A program made the position numbers and the translations under genes. This document shows positions 1 to 8,457 of a stretch of DNA of 64,000 nucleotides, piece after piece. This DNA comes from JANRLL01 sp033762715 (lineage in GTDB: Bacteria; Pseudomonadota; Alphaproteobacteria; Rickettsiales; SXRF01). The stretch is taken from the NCBI GenBank assembly GCA_033762715.1, contig JANRLL010000007.1, positions 104,768 through 168,767 on the forward strand. The letters are read 5' to 3'. The notes beneath the pieces are model-generated. The model had not been told where the DNA came from. It searched no databases and worked only from the letters and a program-made list of their open reading frames with translations. Within the stretch, counting starts at the first letter, position 1; each line of letters begins with the position of its first letter.

Positions 1-104
1 TTGTATTGCAAGCCGAAGTGCCCAAAACCATTATCGATAGTCTGACGATTCGCAAATATGATGAAATCTTCGTACGACCCAAAAACACACGGGTATTTGA
101 ATGA
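1..104 (+). CDS. C-terminal end of an unidentified protein (partial)
   Basis: An open frame enters from the left edge (first full codon at 3) and ends at a TGA whose bases 101-104 overlap the ATG of pgsA (ATGA overlap). About 34 residues are visible, with a basic, beta-rich end (KYDEIFVRPKN). The overlap suggests translational coupling with pgsA in one operon. I do not recognise the family; uvrC often precedes pgsA in alphaproteobacteria, but this tail does not look like UvrC. Confidence 0.55.
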   Translation, partial: VLQAEVPKTIIDSLTIRKYDEIFVRPKNTRVFE

Positions 105-670
105 ACCTACGTAAGAACTTGCCTAATTACCTGACCTATTGCCGTATTGCGGTGATTCCCGCATTGATCCTGGTATTTTTCCTGAAAGGCATGTGGTCGT
201 ATTATCTGGCGGCGGGATTGTTTTTGCTGGCGTGTTTGACTGATTGGCTCGATGGCTATGTGGCGCGTGCCTGGAATGTACAATCCAATGTGGGGCGTTT
301 CTTGGACCCCATCGCTGATAAATTATTGGTGGCGACCGCATTATTATTGCTCGTGCAATCAAATACGGATGATACGACACGCGCGGATATTATTCCGGCT
401 ATTGCGATTGTCTGCCGCGAAATATTGGTGTCGGGCTTGCGTGAATTTTTAGCTGAGATTCGCATCAGCGTGCCAGTCTCGCGCCTGGCGAAATGGAAAA
501 CAGGCGTGCAGATGGGGGCGATCTTTTTGCTGCTGCTTGGTGTCGGTGGACCTAGTTGGCTGCATGCAGAAGTGCTGGGCCGCGTATTCTTGTGGCTGGC
601 TGCTATCCTAACGCTTGTGACCGGTTATGCTTATTTCAAAACGGGCTGGCACCACATGTCGCAAGAGTGA
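101..670 (+). CDS. pgsA: CDP-diacylglycerol-glycerol-3-phosphate 3-phosphatidyltransferase
   Basis: Makes phosphatidylglycerolphosphate from CDP-diacylglycerol and glycerol-3-phosphate, the committed step to phosphatidylglycerol and cardiolipin, in the inner membrane. The 189-residue protein carries the full CDP-alcohol phosphotransferase signature, with D48, D51, G52, A55, R56, G65, D69 and D73 in the expected spacing, followed by hydrophobic membrane segments. The length is typical for PgsA. The start overlaps the stop of the upstream frame by four bases, which supports the chosen ATG. PgsA is preferred over phosphatidylserine synthase because of length and overall pattern. Confidence 0.93.
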   Translation: MNLRKNLPNYLTYCRIAVIPALILVFFLKGMWSYYLAAGLFLLACLTDWLDGYVARAWNVQSNVGRFLDPIADKLLVATALLLLVQSNTDDTTRADIIPAIAIVCREILVSGLREFLAEIRISVPVSRLAKWKTGVQMGAIFLLLLGVGGPSWLHAEVLGRVFLWLAAILTLVTGYAYFKTGWHHMSQE

Positions 671-689
671 GCCTGTTTGCTTTTGCCTT

Positions 690-1562
690 TTAAGCGTGAA
701 CGAGCGCGCTGTAATCGGCCATTAAATCAAGCGTAGCACGACCGACATTAAACGAATGGGTGCCAATTTGCGCAACCGGCGTAATTTCTGCTGCAGTGCC
801 AGTTAAAAACACTTCCGATACTTTAGACAATTCTTCTGGTTTCATGTGGCGCTCAATGACTTGAATGCCTTTTTTGCGCGCAAGCTCCATCGCCGTGCGG
901 CGGGTGATACCGTCTAAGAAGCAATCGGGCGTTGGCGTATGGAGTGCGCCATCGATCATGAAAAACATATTGGCGCCCGTGGCCTCAGCAATCAGCCCGC
1001 GGTAATCGAGCATCATCGCATCATCGAATCCTTCGGCTTCCGCCGCATGTTTTGATAAGGTGCAGATCATATAAAGACCAGCTGCTTTGCTGGCGGTAGG
1101 AGCCGTGTTAGGAGCAGGGCGTGCCCATTGCGACAGTTGCAATTTCAATCCGCGCTCACGCGCTTCTTTAGAAAAATAGCTGGGCCATTCCCAGGCGGCA
1201 ATGGCCACATGAATGGTAGATTTTTGTGCTGATACGGCCATCATCTCGCTGCCGCGCCAGGCCACCGGGCGCATATAGCCATTGACGATTTTTTGTTTAG
1301 CGATGGTATCGAGATGCGCTTGTTCTAATACCTCAAGCGAATACGGAATGGTAAAGCCCAACAGTTTTGCCGATTGAATCAGGCGTTCGGTATGTTCGCG
1401 TAGTTTGAATATTTTACCGCCATACACACGCACACCTTCGAACACACAACTGCCATAATGCAGGCCGTGGGTAAGTACATGCACCTTGGCATCACGCCAG
1501 GCAACAAGCTTTCCATCTTGCCAGATAAAGCCATCACGATCATCGAAAGGAACTAAAGCCAT
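690..1562 (-). CDS. ilvE: branched-chain amino acid aminotransferase
   Basis: Transfers the amino group between glutamate and the keto acids of valine, leucine and isoleucine. The 290-residue protein is a fold-type IV PLP enzyme: the PLP lysine is K159 in TASKAAGLYM, followed by the LIAEATGANMFF and LTGTAAEITPV stretches typical of IlvE. It is the last gene of a tight leftward operon after lgt, the MidA-like methyltransferase and pgeF, three bases after pgeF. D-amino acid aminotransferase and aminodeoxychorismate lyase share the fold but match these motifs less well. Confidence 0.93.
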   Translation of the reverse strand: MALVPFDDRDGFIWQDGKLVAWRDAKVHVLTHGLHYGSCVFEGVRVYGGKIFKLREHTERLIQSAKLLGFTIPYSLEVLEQAHLDTIAKQKIVNGYMRPVAWRGSEMMAVSAQKSTIHVAIAAWEWPSYFSKEARERGLKLQLSQWARPAPNTAPTASKAAGLYMICTLSKHAAEAEGFDDAMMLDYRGLIAEATGANMFFMIDGALHTPTPDCFLDGITRRTAMELARKKGIQVIERHMKPEELSKVSEVFLTGTAAEITPVAQIGTHSFNVGRATLDLMADYSALVHA

Positions 1563-1565
1563 AGA

Positions 1566-2336
1566 TTACCCTTTTATACTAATCACTGAAATAAGACGTC
1601 CATACGCGCCCTCGCTGCGCAAGCATGAGCGCCGGTAACTAAAGAAACGATTCTCGTCCAAACACGTATCATGCGCAAGTATATTTATCTGACTGAGCCC
1701 TGCCACGCGCAGGCGGTCGCTGGCATAGGATTTCAAATCGAACAGAAAATGATCGGCGCGAGACGAGGGGACGAAATAGCATTGGTGAGCGGGTGAGTGA
1801 TCGAGAAAGCGTTGCAGGAATTCCGCGCCTACCTCGTAGGAAGGCTGCGCAATGGCCGGACCGATAGTGGCATGAATGGCATTAGCCTCTGCCCCCAAAG
1901 CACACATATGTTTGACGGTGGCTTCAATCACGCCGGAAATGGCTCCCTTCCAGCCAGCGTGGGCGGCGCCAATCACGCGGTTTTTAGGATCCGCAAATAA
2001 AATAGGTAAGCAATCGGCCGTCAAGATACCCAGCAAAATGCCAGGTGTGGCGGTCACCAACGCATCTACTTGCGGTGCGTCTTTCCAATCCCAGGGCTTA
2101 TCTAATACGGCCACCTCAGCGCTATGGATTTGGTAGGCTGTGCAAAGCTGGCTGGCATTGCTGCCAAACTCGGCCGCAACGATGTCGCGGTTAGCCGTCA
2201 CACTATCTATATCGTCGCCTGAGCCGTAGCCGCAATTAAGCGAAGCGTAGAGGCCGCTGCTTTTGCCGCCTTCACGTGTGAAAAACCCGTGCTGGATACC
2301 AGGGAGTTTTTGTAAATAATCGCAACGAATCGGCAT
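1566..2336 (-). CDS. pgeF: PgeF/YfiH laccase-domain purine nucleoside phosphorylase
   Basis: The family was first called multicopper polyphenol oxidase; characterised members act on adenosine and inosine, and E. coli YfiH also corrects cell-wall precursor errors. The zinc-site residues are visible: H71 in YQIHSAE, C109 in TADCLP and H126 in AAHAGWKG. The C-terminal YRRSCLRSEGAYGR block is also typical. Length is 256 residues. It starts one base after the upstream methyltransferase and is clearly co-transcribed with lgt, midA and ilvE. Confidence 0.9.
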   Translation of the reverse strand: MPIRCDYLQKLPGIQHGFFTREGGKSSGLYASLNCGYGSGDDIDSVTANRDIVAAEFGSNASQLCTAYQIHSAEVAVLDKPWDWKDAPQVDALVTATPGILLGILTADCLPILFADPKNRVIGAAHAGWKGAISGVIEATVKHMCALGAEANAIHATIGPAIAQPSYEVGAEFLQRFLDHSPAHQCYFVPSSRADHFLFDLKSYASDRLRVAGLSQINILAHDTCLDENRFFSYRRSCLRSEGAYGRLISVISIKG

Positions 2337-2337
2337 A

Positions 2338-3348
2338 TTAAAATCCCTCCGGCACTGGATAATTGCGCGGCACGATAGTCATAACACGAAATAGTTCTCC
2401 CATGGCTTCGGGGGATACCAGCCGCGTCAGGCCAGACATGATTTGTGATTGATGGGTTTCATTGGCGTGACTACACAGTTGCATGGCTCGCTCAATCGCA
2501 CCGAGTTGACCTAAGAATGCGCCTTGTGCACGTGGGCCATGTACATCAACCTGATATGCAAGCGCTGCTTTTCTCAGCGCGCCAAAATCAACATGGGCGG
2601 TAAGATCTGCCTCTCCGGGGGTTTCTAGTGGGTTGTGGGTGCTATGTTGTTTGATCGCCTGCAGGCTGTCGCCACTACCGTGCTCATAGCCATAGTCAAT
2701 AATCAGCGCTACACCGCCATGTGTTTCAATATGTTGTGCGATCGTTGCCATAATCGCCGTCGCGCTTTCGCAACGCTCTGCGGTGATATACTCATCCGGC
2801 ACGCTAAATTCTAATGTACCTTGTTCAGATACAGTAATCATTCGCTCGCTATCGCCCGCAAATTGACGAATGGGCAACGCATCAAAAAATTCATTGGCAA
2901 CCAGCAATAGTGGTTTGGCTGGCAGGCTTGCAATTGAATCATGCCACTCTAGGCAGGCATGCTTGCCTGCTAAATTTTTCCATTGTTTTTGTTTAAGCGT
3001 GGGGCTGGTTTCCACCAGATGCACTTTGATAGCATCATGAAACCCTTGCACCATTTTTGATGCACGCAATATATCATTCATCAACGTGCCGCGCCCAGGG
3101 CCGAGCTCAACCAACGCCATTTCCGGATGGCCTGCAATGCGCCATTGTTCAGTCAACCATAGCCCAATCAGTTCGCCGAAAATCTGGCTGACTTCGGGTG
3201 CAGTGGTAAAATCCCCCTCGCGACCGAGCGGATCTTTTTTCATATAATAGCCATGCTCAGGATGAGAAAGCGCGAGCGCCATATAATCGGCCACGTTGAG
3301 GGGCCCTTTTTTCTGAATGGTCTTTTTGATGATTTCAAGCAAGCTCAT
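2338..3348 (-). CDS. MidA/NDUFAF7-type SAM-dependent methyltransferase
   Basis: Class I methyltransferase of the family (DUF185) that includes mitochondrial NDUFAF7/MidA, which methylates an arginine of a complex I subunit. The glycine-rich SAM loop VELGPGRGTLMNDIL, the ANEFFDALP motif and the IIDYGYE motif are present. The frame is open to 3405, but the ATG at 3348-3346 overlaps the lgt stop by four bases and gives the family start MSLLEIIKKTI, so that start is chosen (336 residues). The substrate in this organism is inferred. Confidence 0.88.
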   Translation of the reverse strand: MSLLEIIKKTIQKKGPLNVADYMALALSHPEHGYYMKKDPLGREGDFTTAPEVSQIFGELIGLWLTEQWRIAGHPEMALVELGPGRGTLMNDILRASKMVQGFHDAIKVHLVETSPTLKQKQWKNLAGKHACLEWHDSIASLPAKPLLLVANEFFDALPIRQFAGDSERMITVSEQGTLEFSVPDEYITAERCESATAIMATIAQHIETHGGVALIIDYGYEHGSGDSLQAIKQHSTHNPLETPGEADLTAHVDFGALRKAALAYQVDVHGPRAQGAFLGQLGAIERAMQLCSHANETHQSQIMSGLTRLVSPEAMGELFRVMTIVPRNYPVPEGF

Positions 3349-4133
3349 GGCTGTCGGCTGCGCCTGGTGATGAGATAGAGGCCGCCTAGCAACATAGGGA
3401 GGCATAATATTTGTCCCATCGTGATGCTGCCCCAGAAGAATCCTAAAAAGTCATCAGGCTCACGCACGCATTCCACGATGACGCGCGACAAGCCATAACC
3501 CAATAAAAACACACCCGACAACAACCCGATTTTGTCGCGTGCGCGGGTGAACTTCATCAGGCCGAAGGTAATGGCAAACAGCACGATGCCTTCGAGGCCT
3601 GCCTCATAAAGCTGGCTGGGATGGCGAGGCAGCAGACCGCCATGAGGAAAGATCATACCCCAAGGCATATCGGTGGTGCGGCCATAGAGTTCGCCATTGA
3701 TAAAATTTGCTACACGGCCGAAGAAAAGTCCAATGGGGGCTGCGGCAGCAAATACATCCATCAATTCTAGAAAGCGAATCTGGTGTTTGCGGCAGAACCA
3801 GAAAAATACCAGGATCACGCCAGCAAAGCCGCCATGAAATGACATGCCGCCATGCCAGAGGGCGAGGATTTCTTCGGGGTGGTCAAGATAATAATCGGGT
3901 TTGTAAAACAGCACATAACCCAAACGTCCGCCTAGTATGATACCAATCACGGCCCACATGACCATATCATCAAGCGTTTTGGCGGTAAGGCCTTGAATGG
4001 GCTTGCGTGCGTGTTCGCGCATGACTACCCACCAGCCCAGCAAAATACCGGCGATATAAGCTAGTGAGTACCAGCGTATAGCCAAGGGCCCTAATTGAAT
4101 AACGATGGGATCGATAGAGGGGTAGGTGAGCAT
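3345..4133 (-). CDS. lgt: prolipoprotein diacylglyceryl transferase
   Basis: Moves diacylglycerol from phosphatidylglycerol to the lipobox cysteine of prelipoproteins in the inner membrane. The 262-residue polytopic protein has H100 in the MSFHGG loop and the Lgt signature at 139-152 (GRVANFINGELYGR; alanine stands where the signature usually has glycine), then HPSQLYE. It heads the lgt-midA-pgeF-ilvE operon. A short bulged inverted repeat around 4151-4180 lies just upstream. Confidence 0.95.
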   Translation of the reverse strand: MLTYPSIDPIVIQLGPLAIRWYSLAYIAGILLGWWVVMREHARKPIQGLTAKTLDDMVMWAVIGIILGGRLGYVLFYKPDYYLDHPEEILALWHGGMSFHGGFAGVILVFFWFCRKHQIRFLELMDVFAAAAPIGLFFGRVANFINGELYGRTTDMPWGMIFPHGGLLPRHPSQLYEAGLEGIVLFAITFGLMKFTRARDKIGLLSGVFLLGYGLSRVIVECVREPDDFLGFFWGSITMGQILCLPMLLGGLYLITRRSRQP

Positions 4134-4195
4134 AGCAATTGCGTCATTGGTTTAGTGTATGGTTACACCAATGGCTTGCGACCTACAACTAATGA

Positions 4196-4564
4196 CTAGA
4201 ATTCGTCCCAGGCTTTTTTCTCAGCCGGTGCCTGCACGATGGGTGTAGAGCTGTCTTGCTGGCGATTATCGATGATTTGATACATGGAAGCGATCTCAGC
4301 GCGCACATCGTCGCTAGGTTCGCCGCGACCGGCAGCCAGCACTTCGCCAAAATCGCTGGGATTAAAGCCTTGGCCGCTGAAAACGGCGACTTTCATCTTT
4401 TGCAGATTGGTCCAGTTGAGCTTGACGTAGGAATAGATTTTGTCGCCAAAGGAGTTTTTCCCATACAGCAGCAATACGACATATTGTTCGCTTAAAGGAA
4501 CGCTAGGTTGAGCGGCAGCCGTCGTTACGTCAGGAGTGGAAGGGGTTGCCCATTTACTCGTCAT
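4196..4564 (-). CDS. hypothetical protein, 122 residues
   Basis: I do not recognise this gene. The protein is soluble with no signal peptide or membrane segment. It has a Pro/Thr/Ala-rich first 22 residues, a central block with aromatic and basic residues (QYVVLLLYGKNSFGDKIYSYVKL), and an acidic, glutamine-rich tail ending KKAWDEF. It lies on the same strand as lgt, 62 bases upstream. Codon use looks like the neighbours, so it is probably a real lineage gene. Confidence 0.6.
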   Translation of the reverse strand: MTSKWATPSTPDVTTAAAQPSVPLSEQYVVLLLYGKNSFGDKIYSYVKLNWTNLQKMKVAVFSGQGFNPSDFGEVLAAGRGEPSDDVRAEIASMYQIIDNRQQDSSTPIVQAPAEKKAWDEF

Positions 4565-4677
4565 CTAAGCCTGTGCCTTTGCAGGGATAATTAGCGAAAT
4601 TCTGGCCATTCTAGCCTAAAGAGAGGAAAATTAAAAGAAAAAATAGGGATTTTAACTGTATATGAACGTTACGGGGA

Positions 4678-5067
4678 CTAGCGGGATGCGCTTTCACCTG
4701 CGCCCTTGATTACAGCGGAAGCCACTTGTGTAGCGGCTTTTGCAGCACCTTCTGCGGCCTCTTTGAGGCCAGAAAGGCCCAAATTACCTAATGCACTGCT
4801 AATAGAAGCAGTAGTATTGACACCGCTAACCACTTTAGATGCCGCGTCTGCGATTTCAGAACCGTTAGCATGTTTAGTGGTTTCAGCAGCTATGGCTTTC
4901 ACGACTGCAGCGCCGTTAGCAACGCCTTTTTCCACCATGTCTTTGAGGTCGTTTACTTCAGCAAGTAGGGTTTTACCAACCTGCGTACTTGCTTTAAACA
5001 CTTCCTCACCGATCTGTGTGAGGCTTGCGAAGCTAAACTCGTTTGCGGTTGTAGAAGCAGTACCCAT
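4678..5067 (-). CDS. hypothetical phasin-like amphipathic protein
   Basis: A 129-residue protein made almost entirely of Ala, Gly, Ser, Thr, Val and Lys with a heptad-like amphipathic pattern, no cysteines and no signal peptide. This composition is seen in phasins and other granule- or lipid-surface proteins, but no diagnostic motif is visible, so the label is only a resemblance. It is monocistronic, between the 122-residue hypothetical gene and an outer-membrane protein gene on the other strand. Confidence 0.55.
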   Translation of the reverse strand: MGTASTTANEFSFASLTQIGEEVFKASTQVGKTLLAEVNDLKDMVEKGVANGAAVVKAIAAETTKHANGSEIADAASKVVSGVNTTASISSALGNLGLSGLKEAAEGAAKAATQVASAVIKGAGESASR

Positions 5068-5380
5068 TTTCGAAACCTAATTTGTTCACTCATTGAACTT
5101 ACAATTTCATACTACCTAAAACAGGGGGGGGCTTCAAATGCTATACGCGCAGGAGGGCGACATTTCATGGTTCTGTCACGGAGTTGTAACCGAACTGTCA
5201 CAATCGATGAAAATGTTGAATGAAGCGGAGTAAAGCAGGATGCGTTTGATCAAAAAATATAAGGAAAACAGCCGTTATATTGCATTTTAGATAAATCTAT
5301 CTCGGCACTCTCAGTATTGACATTTATAGCCTAAACCTTATAGGCCTTGAGTGTCTTAATTCTTGCAAGGGAGCTACTCA
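5068..5380. other. intergenic region between divergent genes
   Basis: About 310 non-coding bases separate two divergently transcribed genes. A run of seven G at 5125-5131 and a promoter-like pair near the right end are the only structures I see. No open frame or tRNA is present. Confidence 0.5.
5317..5344 (+). promoter_or_regulatory. sigma70-type promoter for the outer-membrane barrel gene
   Basis: A perfect TTGACA at 5317-5322 is followed after 15-16 bases by TTATAG/TATAGG at 5338-5344, about 40 bases before the ATG at 5381. The spacing is slightly short, so the exact -10 is uncertain. Confidence 0.45.
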
Positions 5381-6067
5381 ATGCATTTTGGTCGAATCGT
5401 AATGAGCATAATAGTTGCTAATCTGCTTGGTGCCAGCTTAGCCATGGCGGCCGATGCTAGAGACAGTTATGTGGGTGCCTATGGTTTGATAGGCGTAGCG
5501 CGCACCAATAATTTGCAGCAGCTTCCTACTACCACCTATGAATTTATCAATGACAGTAGCGATAATAATGGCCTTACCGGTGGTGCTGGTATTTGGGCGG
5601 GGTATGATTTACAGCCGCGATTCAATGTGCCCTTTTCAGTTGAATTGGCGGGCAGCTATCGCCATCGCCATGACGAAAATATTACCTTTACCGATGCAGG
5701 TCTAACCTATGCCGAAAAAGCGGACGTTCGCACGACTGATATTATGGCAAGCGCCTTGTGGCATTTGCCAGATGTATGGAGTGTAAAGCCTTATGTGGGC
5801 GGTGGTGCTGGTGCGGTATTTATTCAAAGCGATACGTTTGAACAATCGCCTTCAACGGTGCCAGGCACTGGTGATGATCGCACGAATTTTGCGTGGCAAC
5901 TACAAGCCGGATTGCTCTATCCGCTGAACGAGCGTTTTGATATGCGCCTTGATTATCGCTATATTGATATGGGCCGCGTATCGATGGGGGCGTTCCCAAC
6001 GCTGGATACATTCGAATATGATCTGGCCTCGCACGATATACGTATCGGCTTTGATTATAAGTTTTAG
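5381..6067 (+). CDS. outer-membrane beta-barrel protein
   Basis: A small OMP_b-brl-type barrel of about 228 residues. It has an N-terminal signal peptide ending near SLAMAAD, alternating aromatic and polar strands, glycine-rich turns (GGGAGAVF), the DYRYIDMG strand typical of Omp25/OmpW-like proteins, and a terminal phenylalanine (FDYKF) as used by the BAM complex. The frame can be read from a TTG at 5363, but the ATG at 5381 has AAGGGAG about eight bases upstream and begins the signal peptide directly. Ligand and role are unknown. Confidence 0.82.
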   Translation: MHFGRIVMSIIVANLLGASLAMAADARDSYVGAYGLIGVARTNNLQQLPTTTYEFINDSSDNNGLTGGAGIWAGYDLQPRFNVPFSVELAGSYRHRHDENITFTDAGLTYAEKADVRTTDIMASALWHLPDVWSVKPYVGGGAGAVFIQSDTFEQSPSTVPGTGDDRTNFAWQLQAGLLYPLNERFDMRLDYRYIDMGRVSMGAFPTLDTFEYDLASHDIRIGFDYKF

Positions 6068-6070
6068 TCG

Positions 6071-7513
6071 TTAGCCGACTTGCGTGCCGCCTACGGTGAG
6101 GCCATCTATGAGTAATGTGGGTTGGCCCACGCCAACCGGCACAGATTGACCAGATTTACCGCAGGTGCCAATGCCATCATCGAGACAAGAATCATTGCCA
6201 ATCGCGCGCACTTTGGTGAGCGCATCCGGTCCGTTGCCAATTAAAGTCGCACCCTTGATCGGGCGCGTGATTTTGCCATCTTCAATCAAATAGGCTTCCG
6301 AAGCGGAGAACACGAATTTACCCGAGGTGATATCTACCTGGCCGCCACCGAAATGGGCTGCGAACACGCCGCGTTTGACCGAGGCGATAATATCGGCCGG
6401 ATTGGCATTGCCACTGGCCATATAGGTGTTGGTCATGCGCGGCATAGGTTGATGCGCATAGCTTTCACGACGGCCATTGCCGGTGGCGCGCATACCCATG
6501 AGGCGAGCGTTAAGCCGATCTTGAATATAGCCGGTTAGAATACCATCTTCGATCAGCACAGTGCGCGAAGAAGGGGTGCCTTCATCATCAATCGACAGCG
6601 AGCCGCGGCGATTAGGCAAGGTGCCGTCATCGACCACGGTGATGCCTTTACTGGCGACCTGTTTGCCCATGAGGCCTGAAAAGGCGGAGGTGCCTTTGCG
6701 GTTAAAATCGCCTTCTAACCCGTGACCAATGGCTTCATGCAGCAAAATACCACACCAGCCTGGCCCTAGTACCACCGGCATCTCACCGGCAGGGGCTTCC
6801 TGCGCTTCTAAATTCACTACCGCTTGGCGCAAAGCCTCATCGGCCATTTTTTGCCAATTGGACGCGTCTATATATTGACCATATGCAACACGGCCACCGG
6901 CGCCGCAGCTGCCTGTTTCCATGCGGCCATTTTGCTCGGCAATAACGCTGATATTCAAGCGCACCAGCGGTCTGATATCGCTTGCCTGGCTGCCATCGGC
7001 TTTCAGAATACGCACCGCTTGCCATTGCCCCACCAGCGAGGCGGAAACTTGCTTAACGCGAGGGTCTTTGCCACGCAGATAATGGTCGATCTGCTGCAAT
7101 AGCTCGATTTTTTTCTCAAAGGCGACTTCTTTTAAGGGATTTACATCGGTATAGAGCTGTAAATTAGTGCCAAAGGCAGGTGCAATCTTAGCATGCGCCG
7201 AATCCTGACCATGTTGTACGCCGCGCACGGTAGCCGCCGCCCGCTTCAATGCATCGTGGCTTAAGTCCGAAGCATGGGCATAAGCGCTGGCTTCGCCCAA
7301 CACGGCTCGCAGACCAAAGCCTTGCACCGTATTGTAATTGGCATTTCTAAGCTTACCGTCGTCAAAGCTTAACTGCTCAGATTGGCTGTATTCCAGGTAA
7401 AGTTCGCCATCATCCATACCCGAAAGCGTTTGGCCGACTAACTGCGAGACAGCGCTTGGGTCCAGCCCAGGACGGGTAAAAAACACGTCATCGAGTAATT
7501 TATGGTTTGTCAT
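6071..7513 (-). CDS. tldD: metalloprotease TldD
   Basis: TldD acts with TldE/PmbA as a zinc protease on unfolded peptides, for example in microcin B17 maturation and CcdA turnover. The metal site H259-E260...H264 in LLHEAIGHG is present, followed by the TldD-specific IDDEGTPSSRTVLIEDG region; length (480) is normal. The partner gene tldE is not in the window. The gene lies divergent from coxB and convergent with the barrel gene, only three bases apart. tldD beside the cox operon is common in alphaproteobacteria. Confidence 0.95.
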   Translation of the reverse strand: MTNHKLLDDVFFTRPGLDPSAVSQLVGQTLSGMDDGELYLEYSQSEQLSFDDGKLRNANYNTVQGFGLRAVLGEASAYAHASDLSHDALKRAAATVRGVQHGQDSAHAKIAPAFGTNLQLYTDVNPLKEVAFEKKIELLQQIDHYLRGKDPRVKQVSASLVGQWQAVRILKADGSQASDIRPLVRLNISVIAEQNGRMETGSCGAGGRVAYGQYIDASNWQKMADEALRQAVVNLEAQEAPAGEMPVVLGPGWCGILLHEAIGHGLEGDFNRKGTSAFSGLMGKQVASKGITVVDDGTLPNRRGSLSIDDEGTPSSRTVLIEDGILTGYIQDRLNARLMGMRATGNGRRESYAHQPMPRMTNTYMASGNANPADIIASVKRGVFAAHFGGGQVDITSGKFVFSASEAYLIEDGKITRPIKGATLIGNGPDALTKVRAIGNDSCLDDGIGTCGKSGQSVPVGVGQPTLLIDGLTVGGTQVG

Positions 7514-7596
7514 GGTCTACATATAAAAGATATTGCGCTTGCAGCAAGGAAGGATTAAAAAAACCACATTAAAATCTATACTTAATTGGATTTATC

Positions 7597-8445
7597 ATGA
7601 TCGCTTTTGTTCTATCTTGCGTTTTTATTCTGTGCGTAACCGTTTCTTCTGTTGTGTTTGCAGCTGAGCAACATATCGGAATGGCAAAACCCTGGCAGGT
7701 AAATTTTCAAGAACCTGTTACGCCGGTCATGGAGCAATTATATGCCGGCCATAATGCATTGCTATATATTATTACTGCGATTACCTGCCTAGTGTTGGGG
7801 GTAATGATCTATATTGCGTTGCGCTTTAACCGACGTGCTAATCCCGTCCCTAGCAAAACAACCCATAACACCCTGCTTGAGGTGATTTGGACGGCGATTC
7901 CCATTTTGATCCTGGTGTTGATTGCGGTACCTTCGCTGCGCCTGCATTATTTCATCGAAGATTATAAAGATGCCGACATGACGCTCAAAGTCGTCGGTCA
8001 TCAATGGTATTGGTCGTATGAATATCCCGACCATGGAGGCTTTGGCTTTGATAGCAACATTAAGGCGGATGCGGATTTAGAACCAGGTGAGCCACGGTTG
8101 CTGGCAGTCGATAATCCGGTAGTGGTGCCGGTGAATACGAAAGTGCGTGTGCTTTTGACCGGTGCTGATGTGATTCATGCTTGGGCAGTACCTGCCTTTG
8201 GCGTAAAGCGTGATACGGTGCCTGGGCGTTTGAATGAAAGCTGGTTTAAAGCTCAGAAAATCGGTGTGTATTACGGTCAGTGCTCCGAGCTTTGTGGTGT
8301 GAAGCATGGCTTTATGCCCATCGAAATACACGTAGTCAGTCAAGAAGATTTCGATGCGTGGATTAAAGAGAAACAAAAGCAAGCTGGCATACAACCTGTC
8401 GGCGCTAAAGCAACTGCGGCTTCTAGCGAAGCTAACCAACAATAA
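7597..8445 (+). CDS. coxB: cytochrome c oxidase subunit II
   Basis: Receives electrons from cytochrome c through the binuclear CuA centre and passes them to subunit I. It has a signal peptide (cleavage near VVFAA), two membrane helices (about 55-78 and 94-117), the aromatic electron-entry motif HQWYWSYEYP, and the CuA ligands H194, C229, C233, H237 and M240. Length is 282. It is the first gene of coxB-coxA-ctaB-small ORFs-ctaG-coxC. A weak -10-like TATACT lies at 7576-7581; no strong ribosome binding site is seen. Confidence 0.96.
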   Translation: MIAFVLSCVFILCVTVSSVVFAAEQHIGMAKPWQVNFQEPVTPVMEQLYAGHNALLYIITAITCLVLGVMIYIALRFNRRANPVPSKTTHNTLLEVIWTAIPILILVLIAVPSLRLHYFIEDYKDADMTLKVVGHQWYWSYEYPDHGGFGFDSNIKADADLEPGEPRLLAVDNPVVVPVNTKVRVLLTGADVIHAWAVPAFGVKRDTVPGRLNESWFKAQKIGVYYGQCSELCGVKHGFMPIEIHVVSQEDFDAWIKEKQKQAGIQPVGAKATAASSEANQQ

Positions 8446-8457
8446 GAGGAATTACTT

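Noticed and set aside
4151..4180. Bulged inverted repeat upstream of lgt
   Set aside because: Short arms with a five-base bulge and no T-run; not enough to call a terminator or operator.
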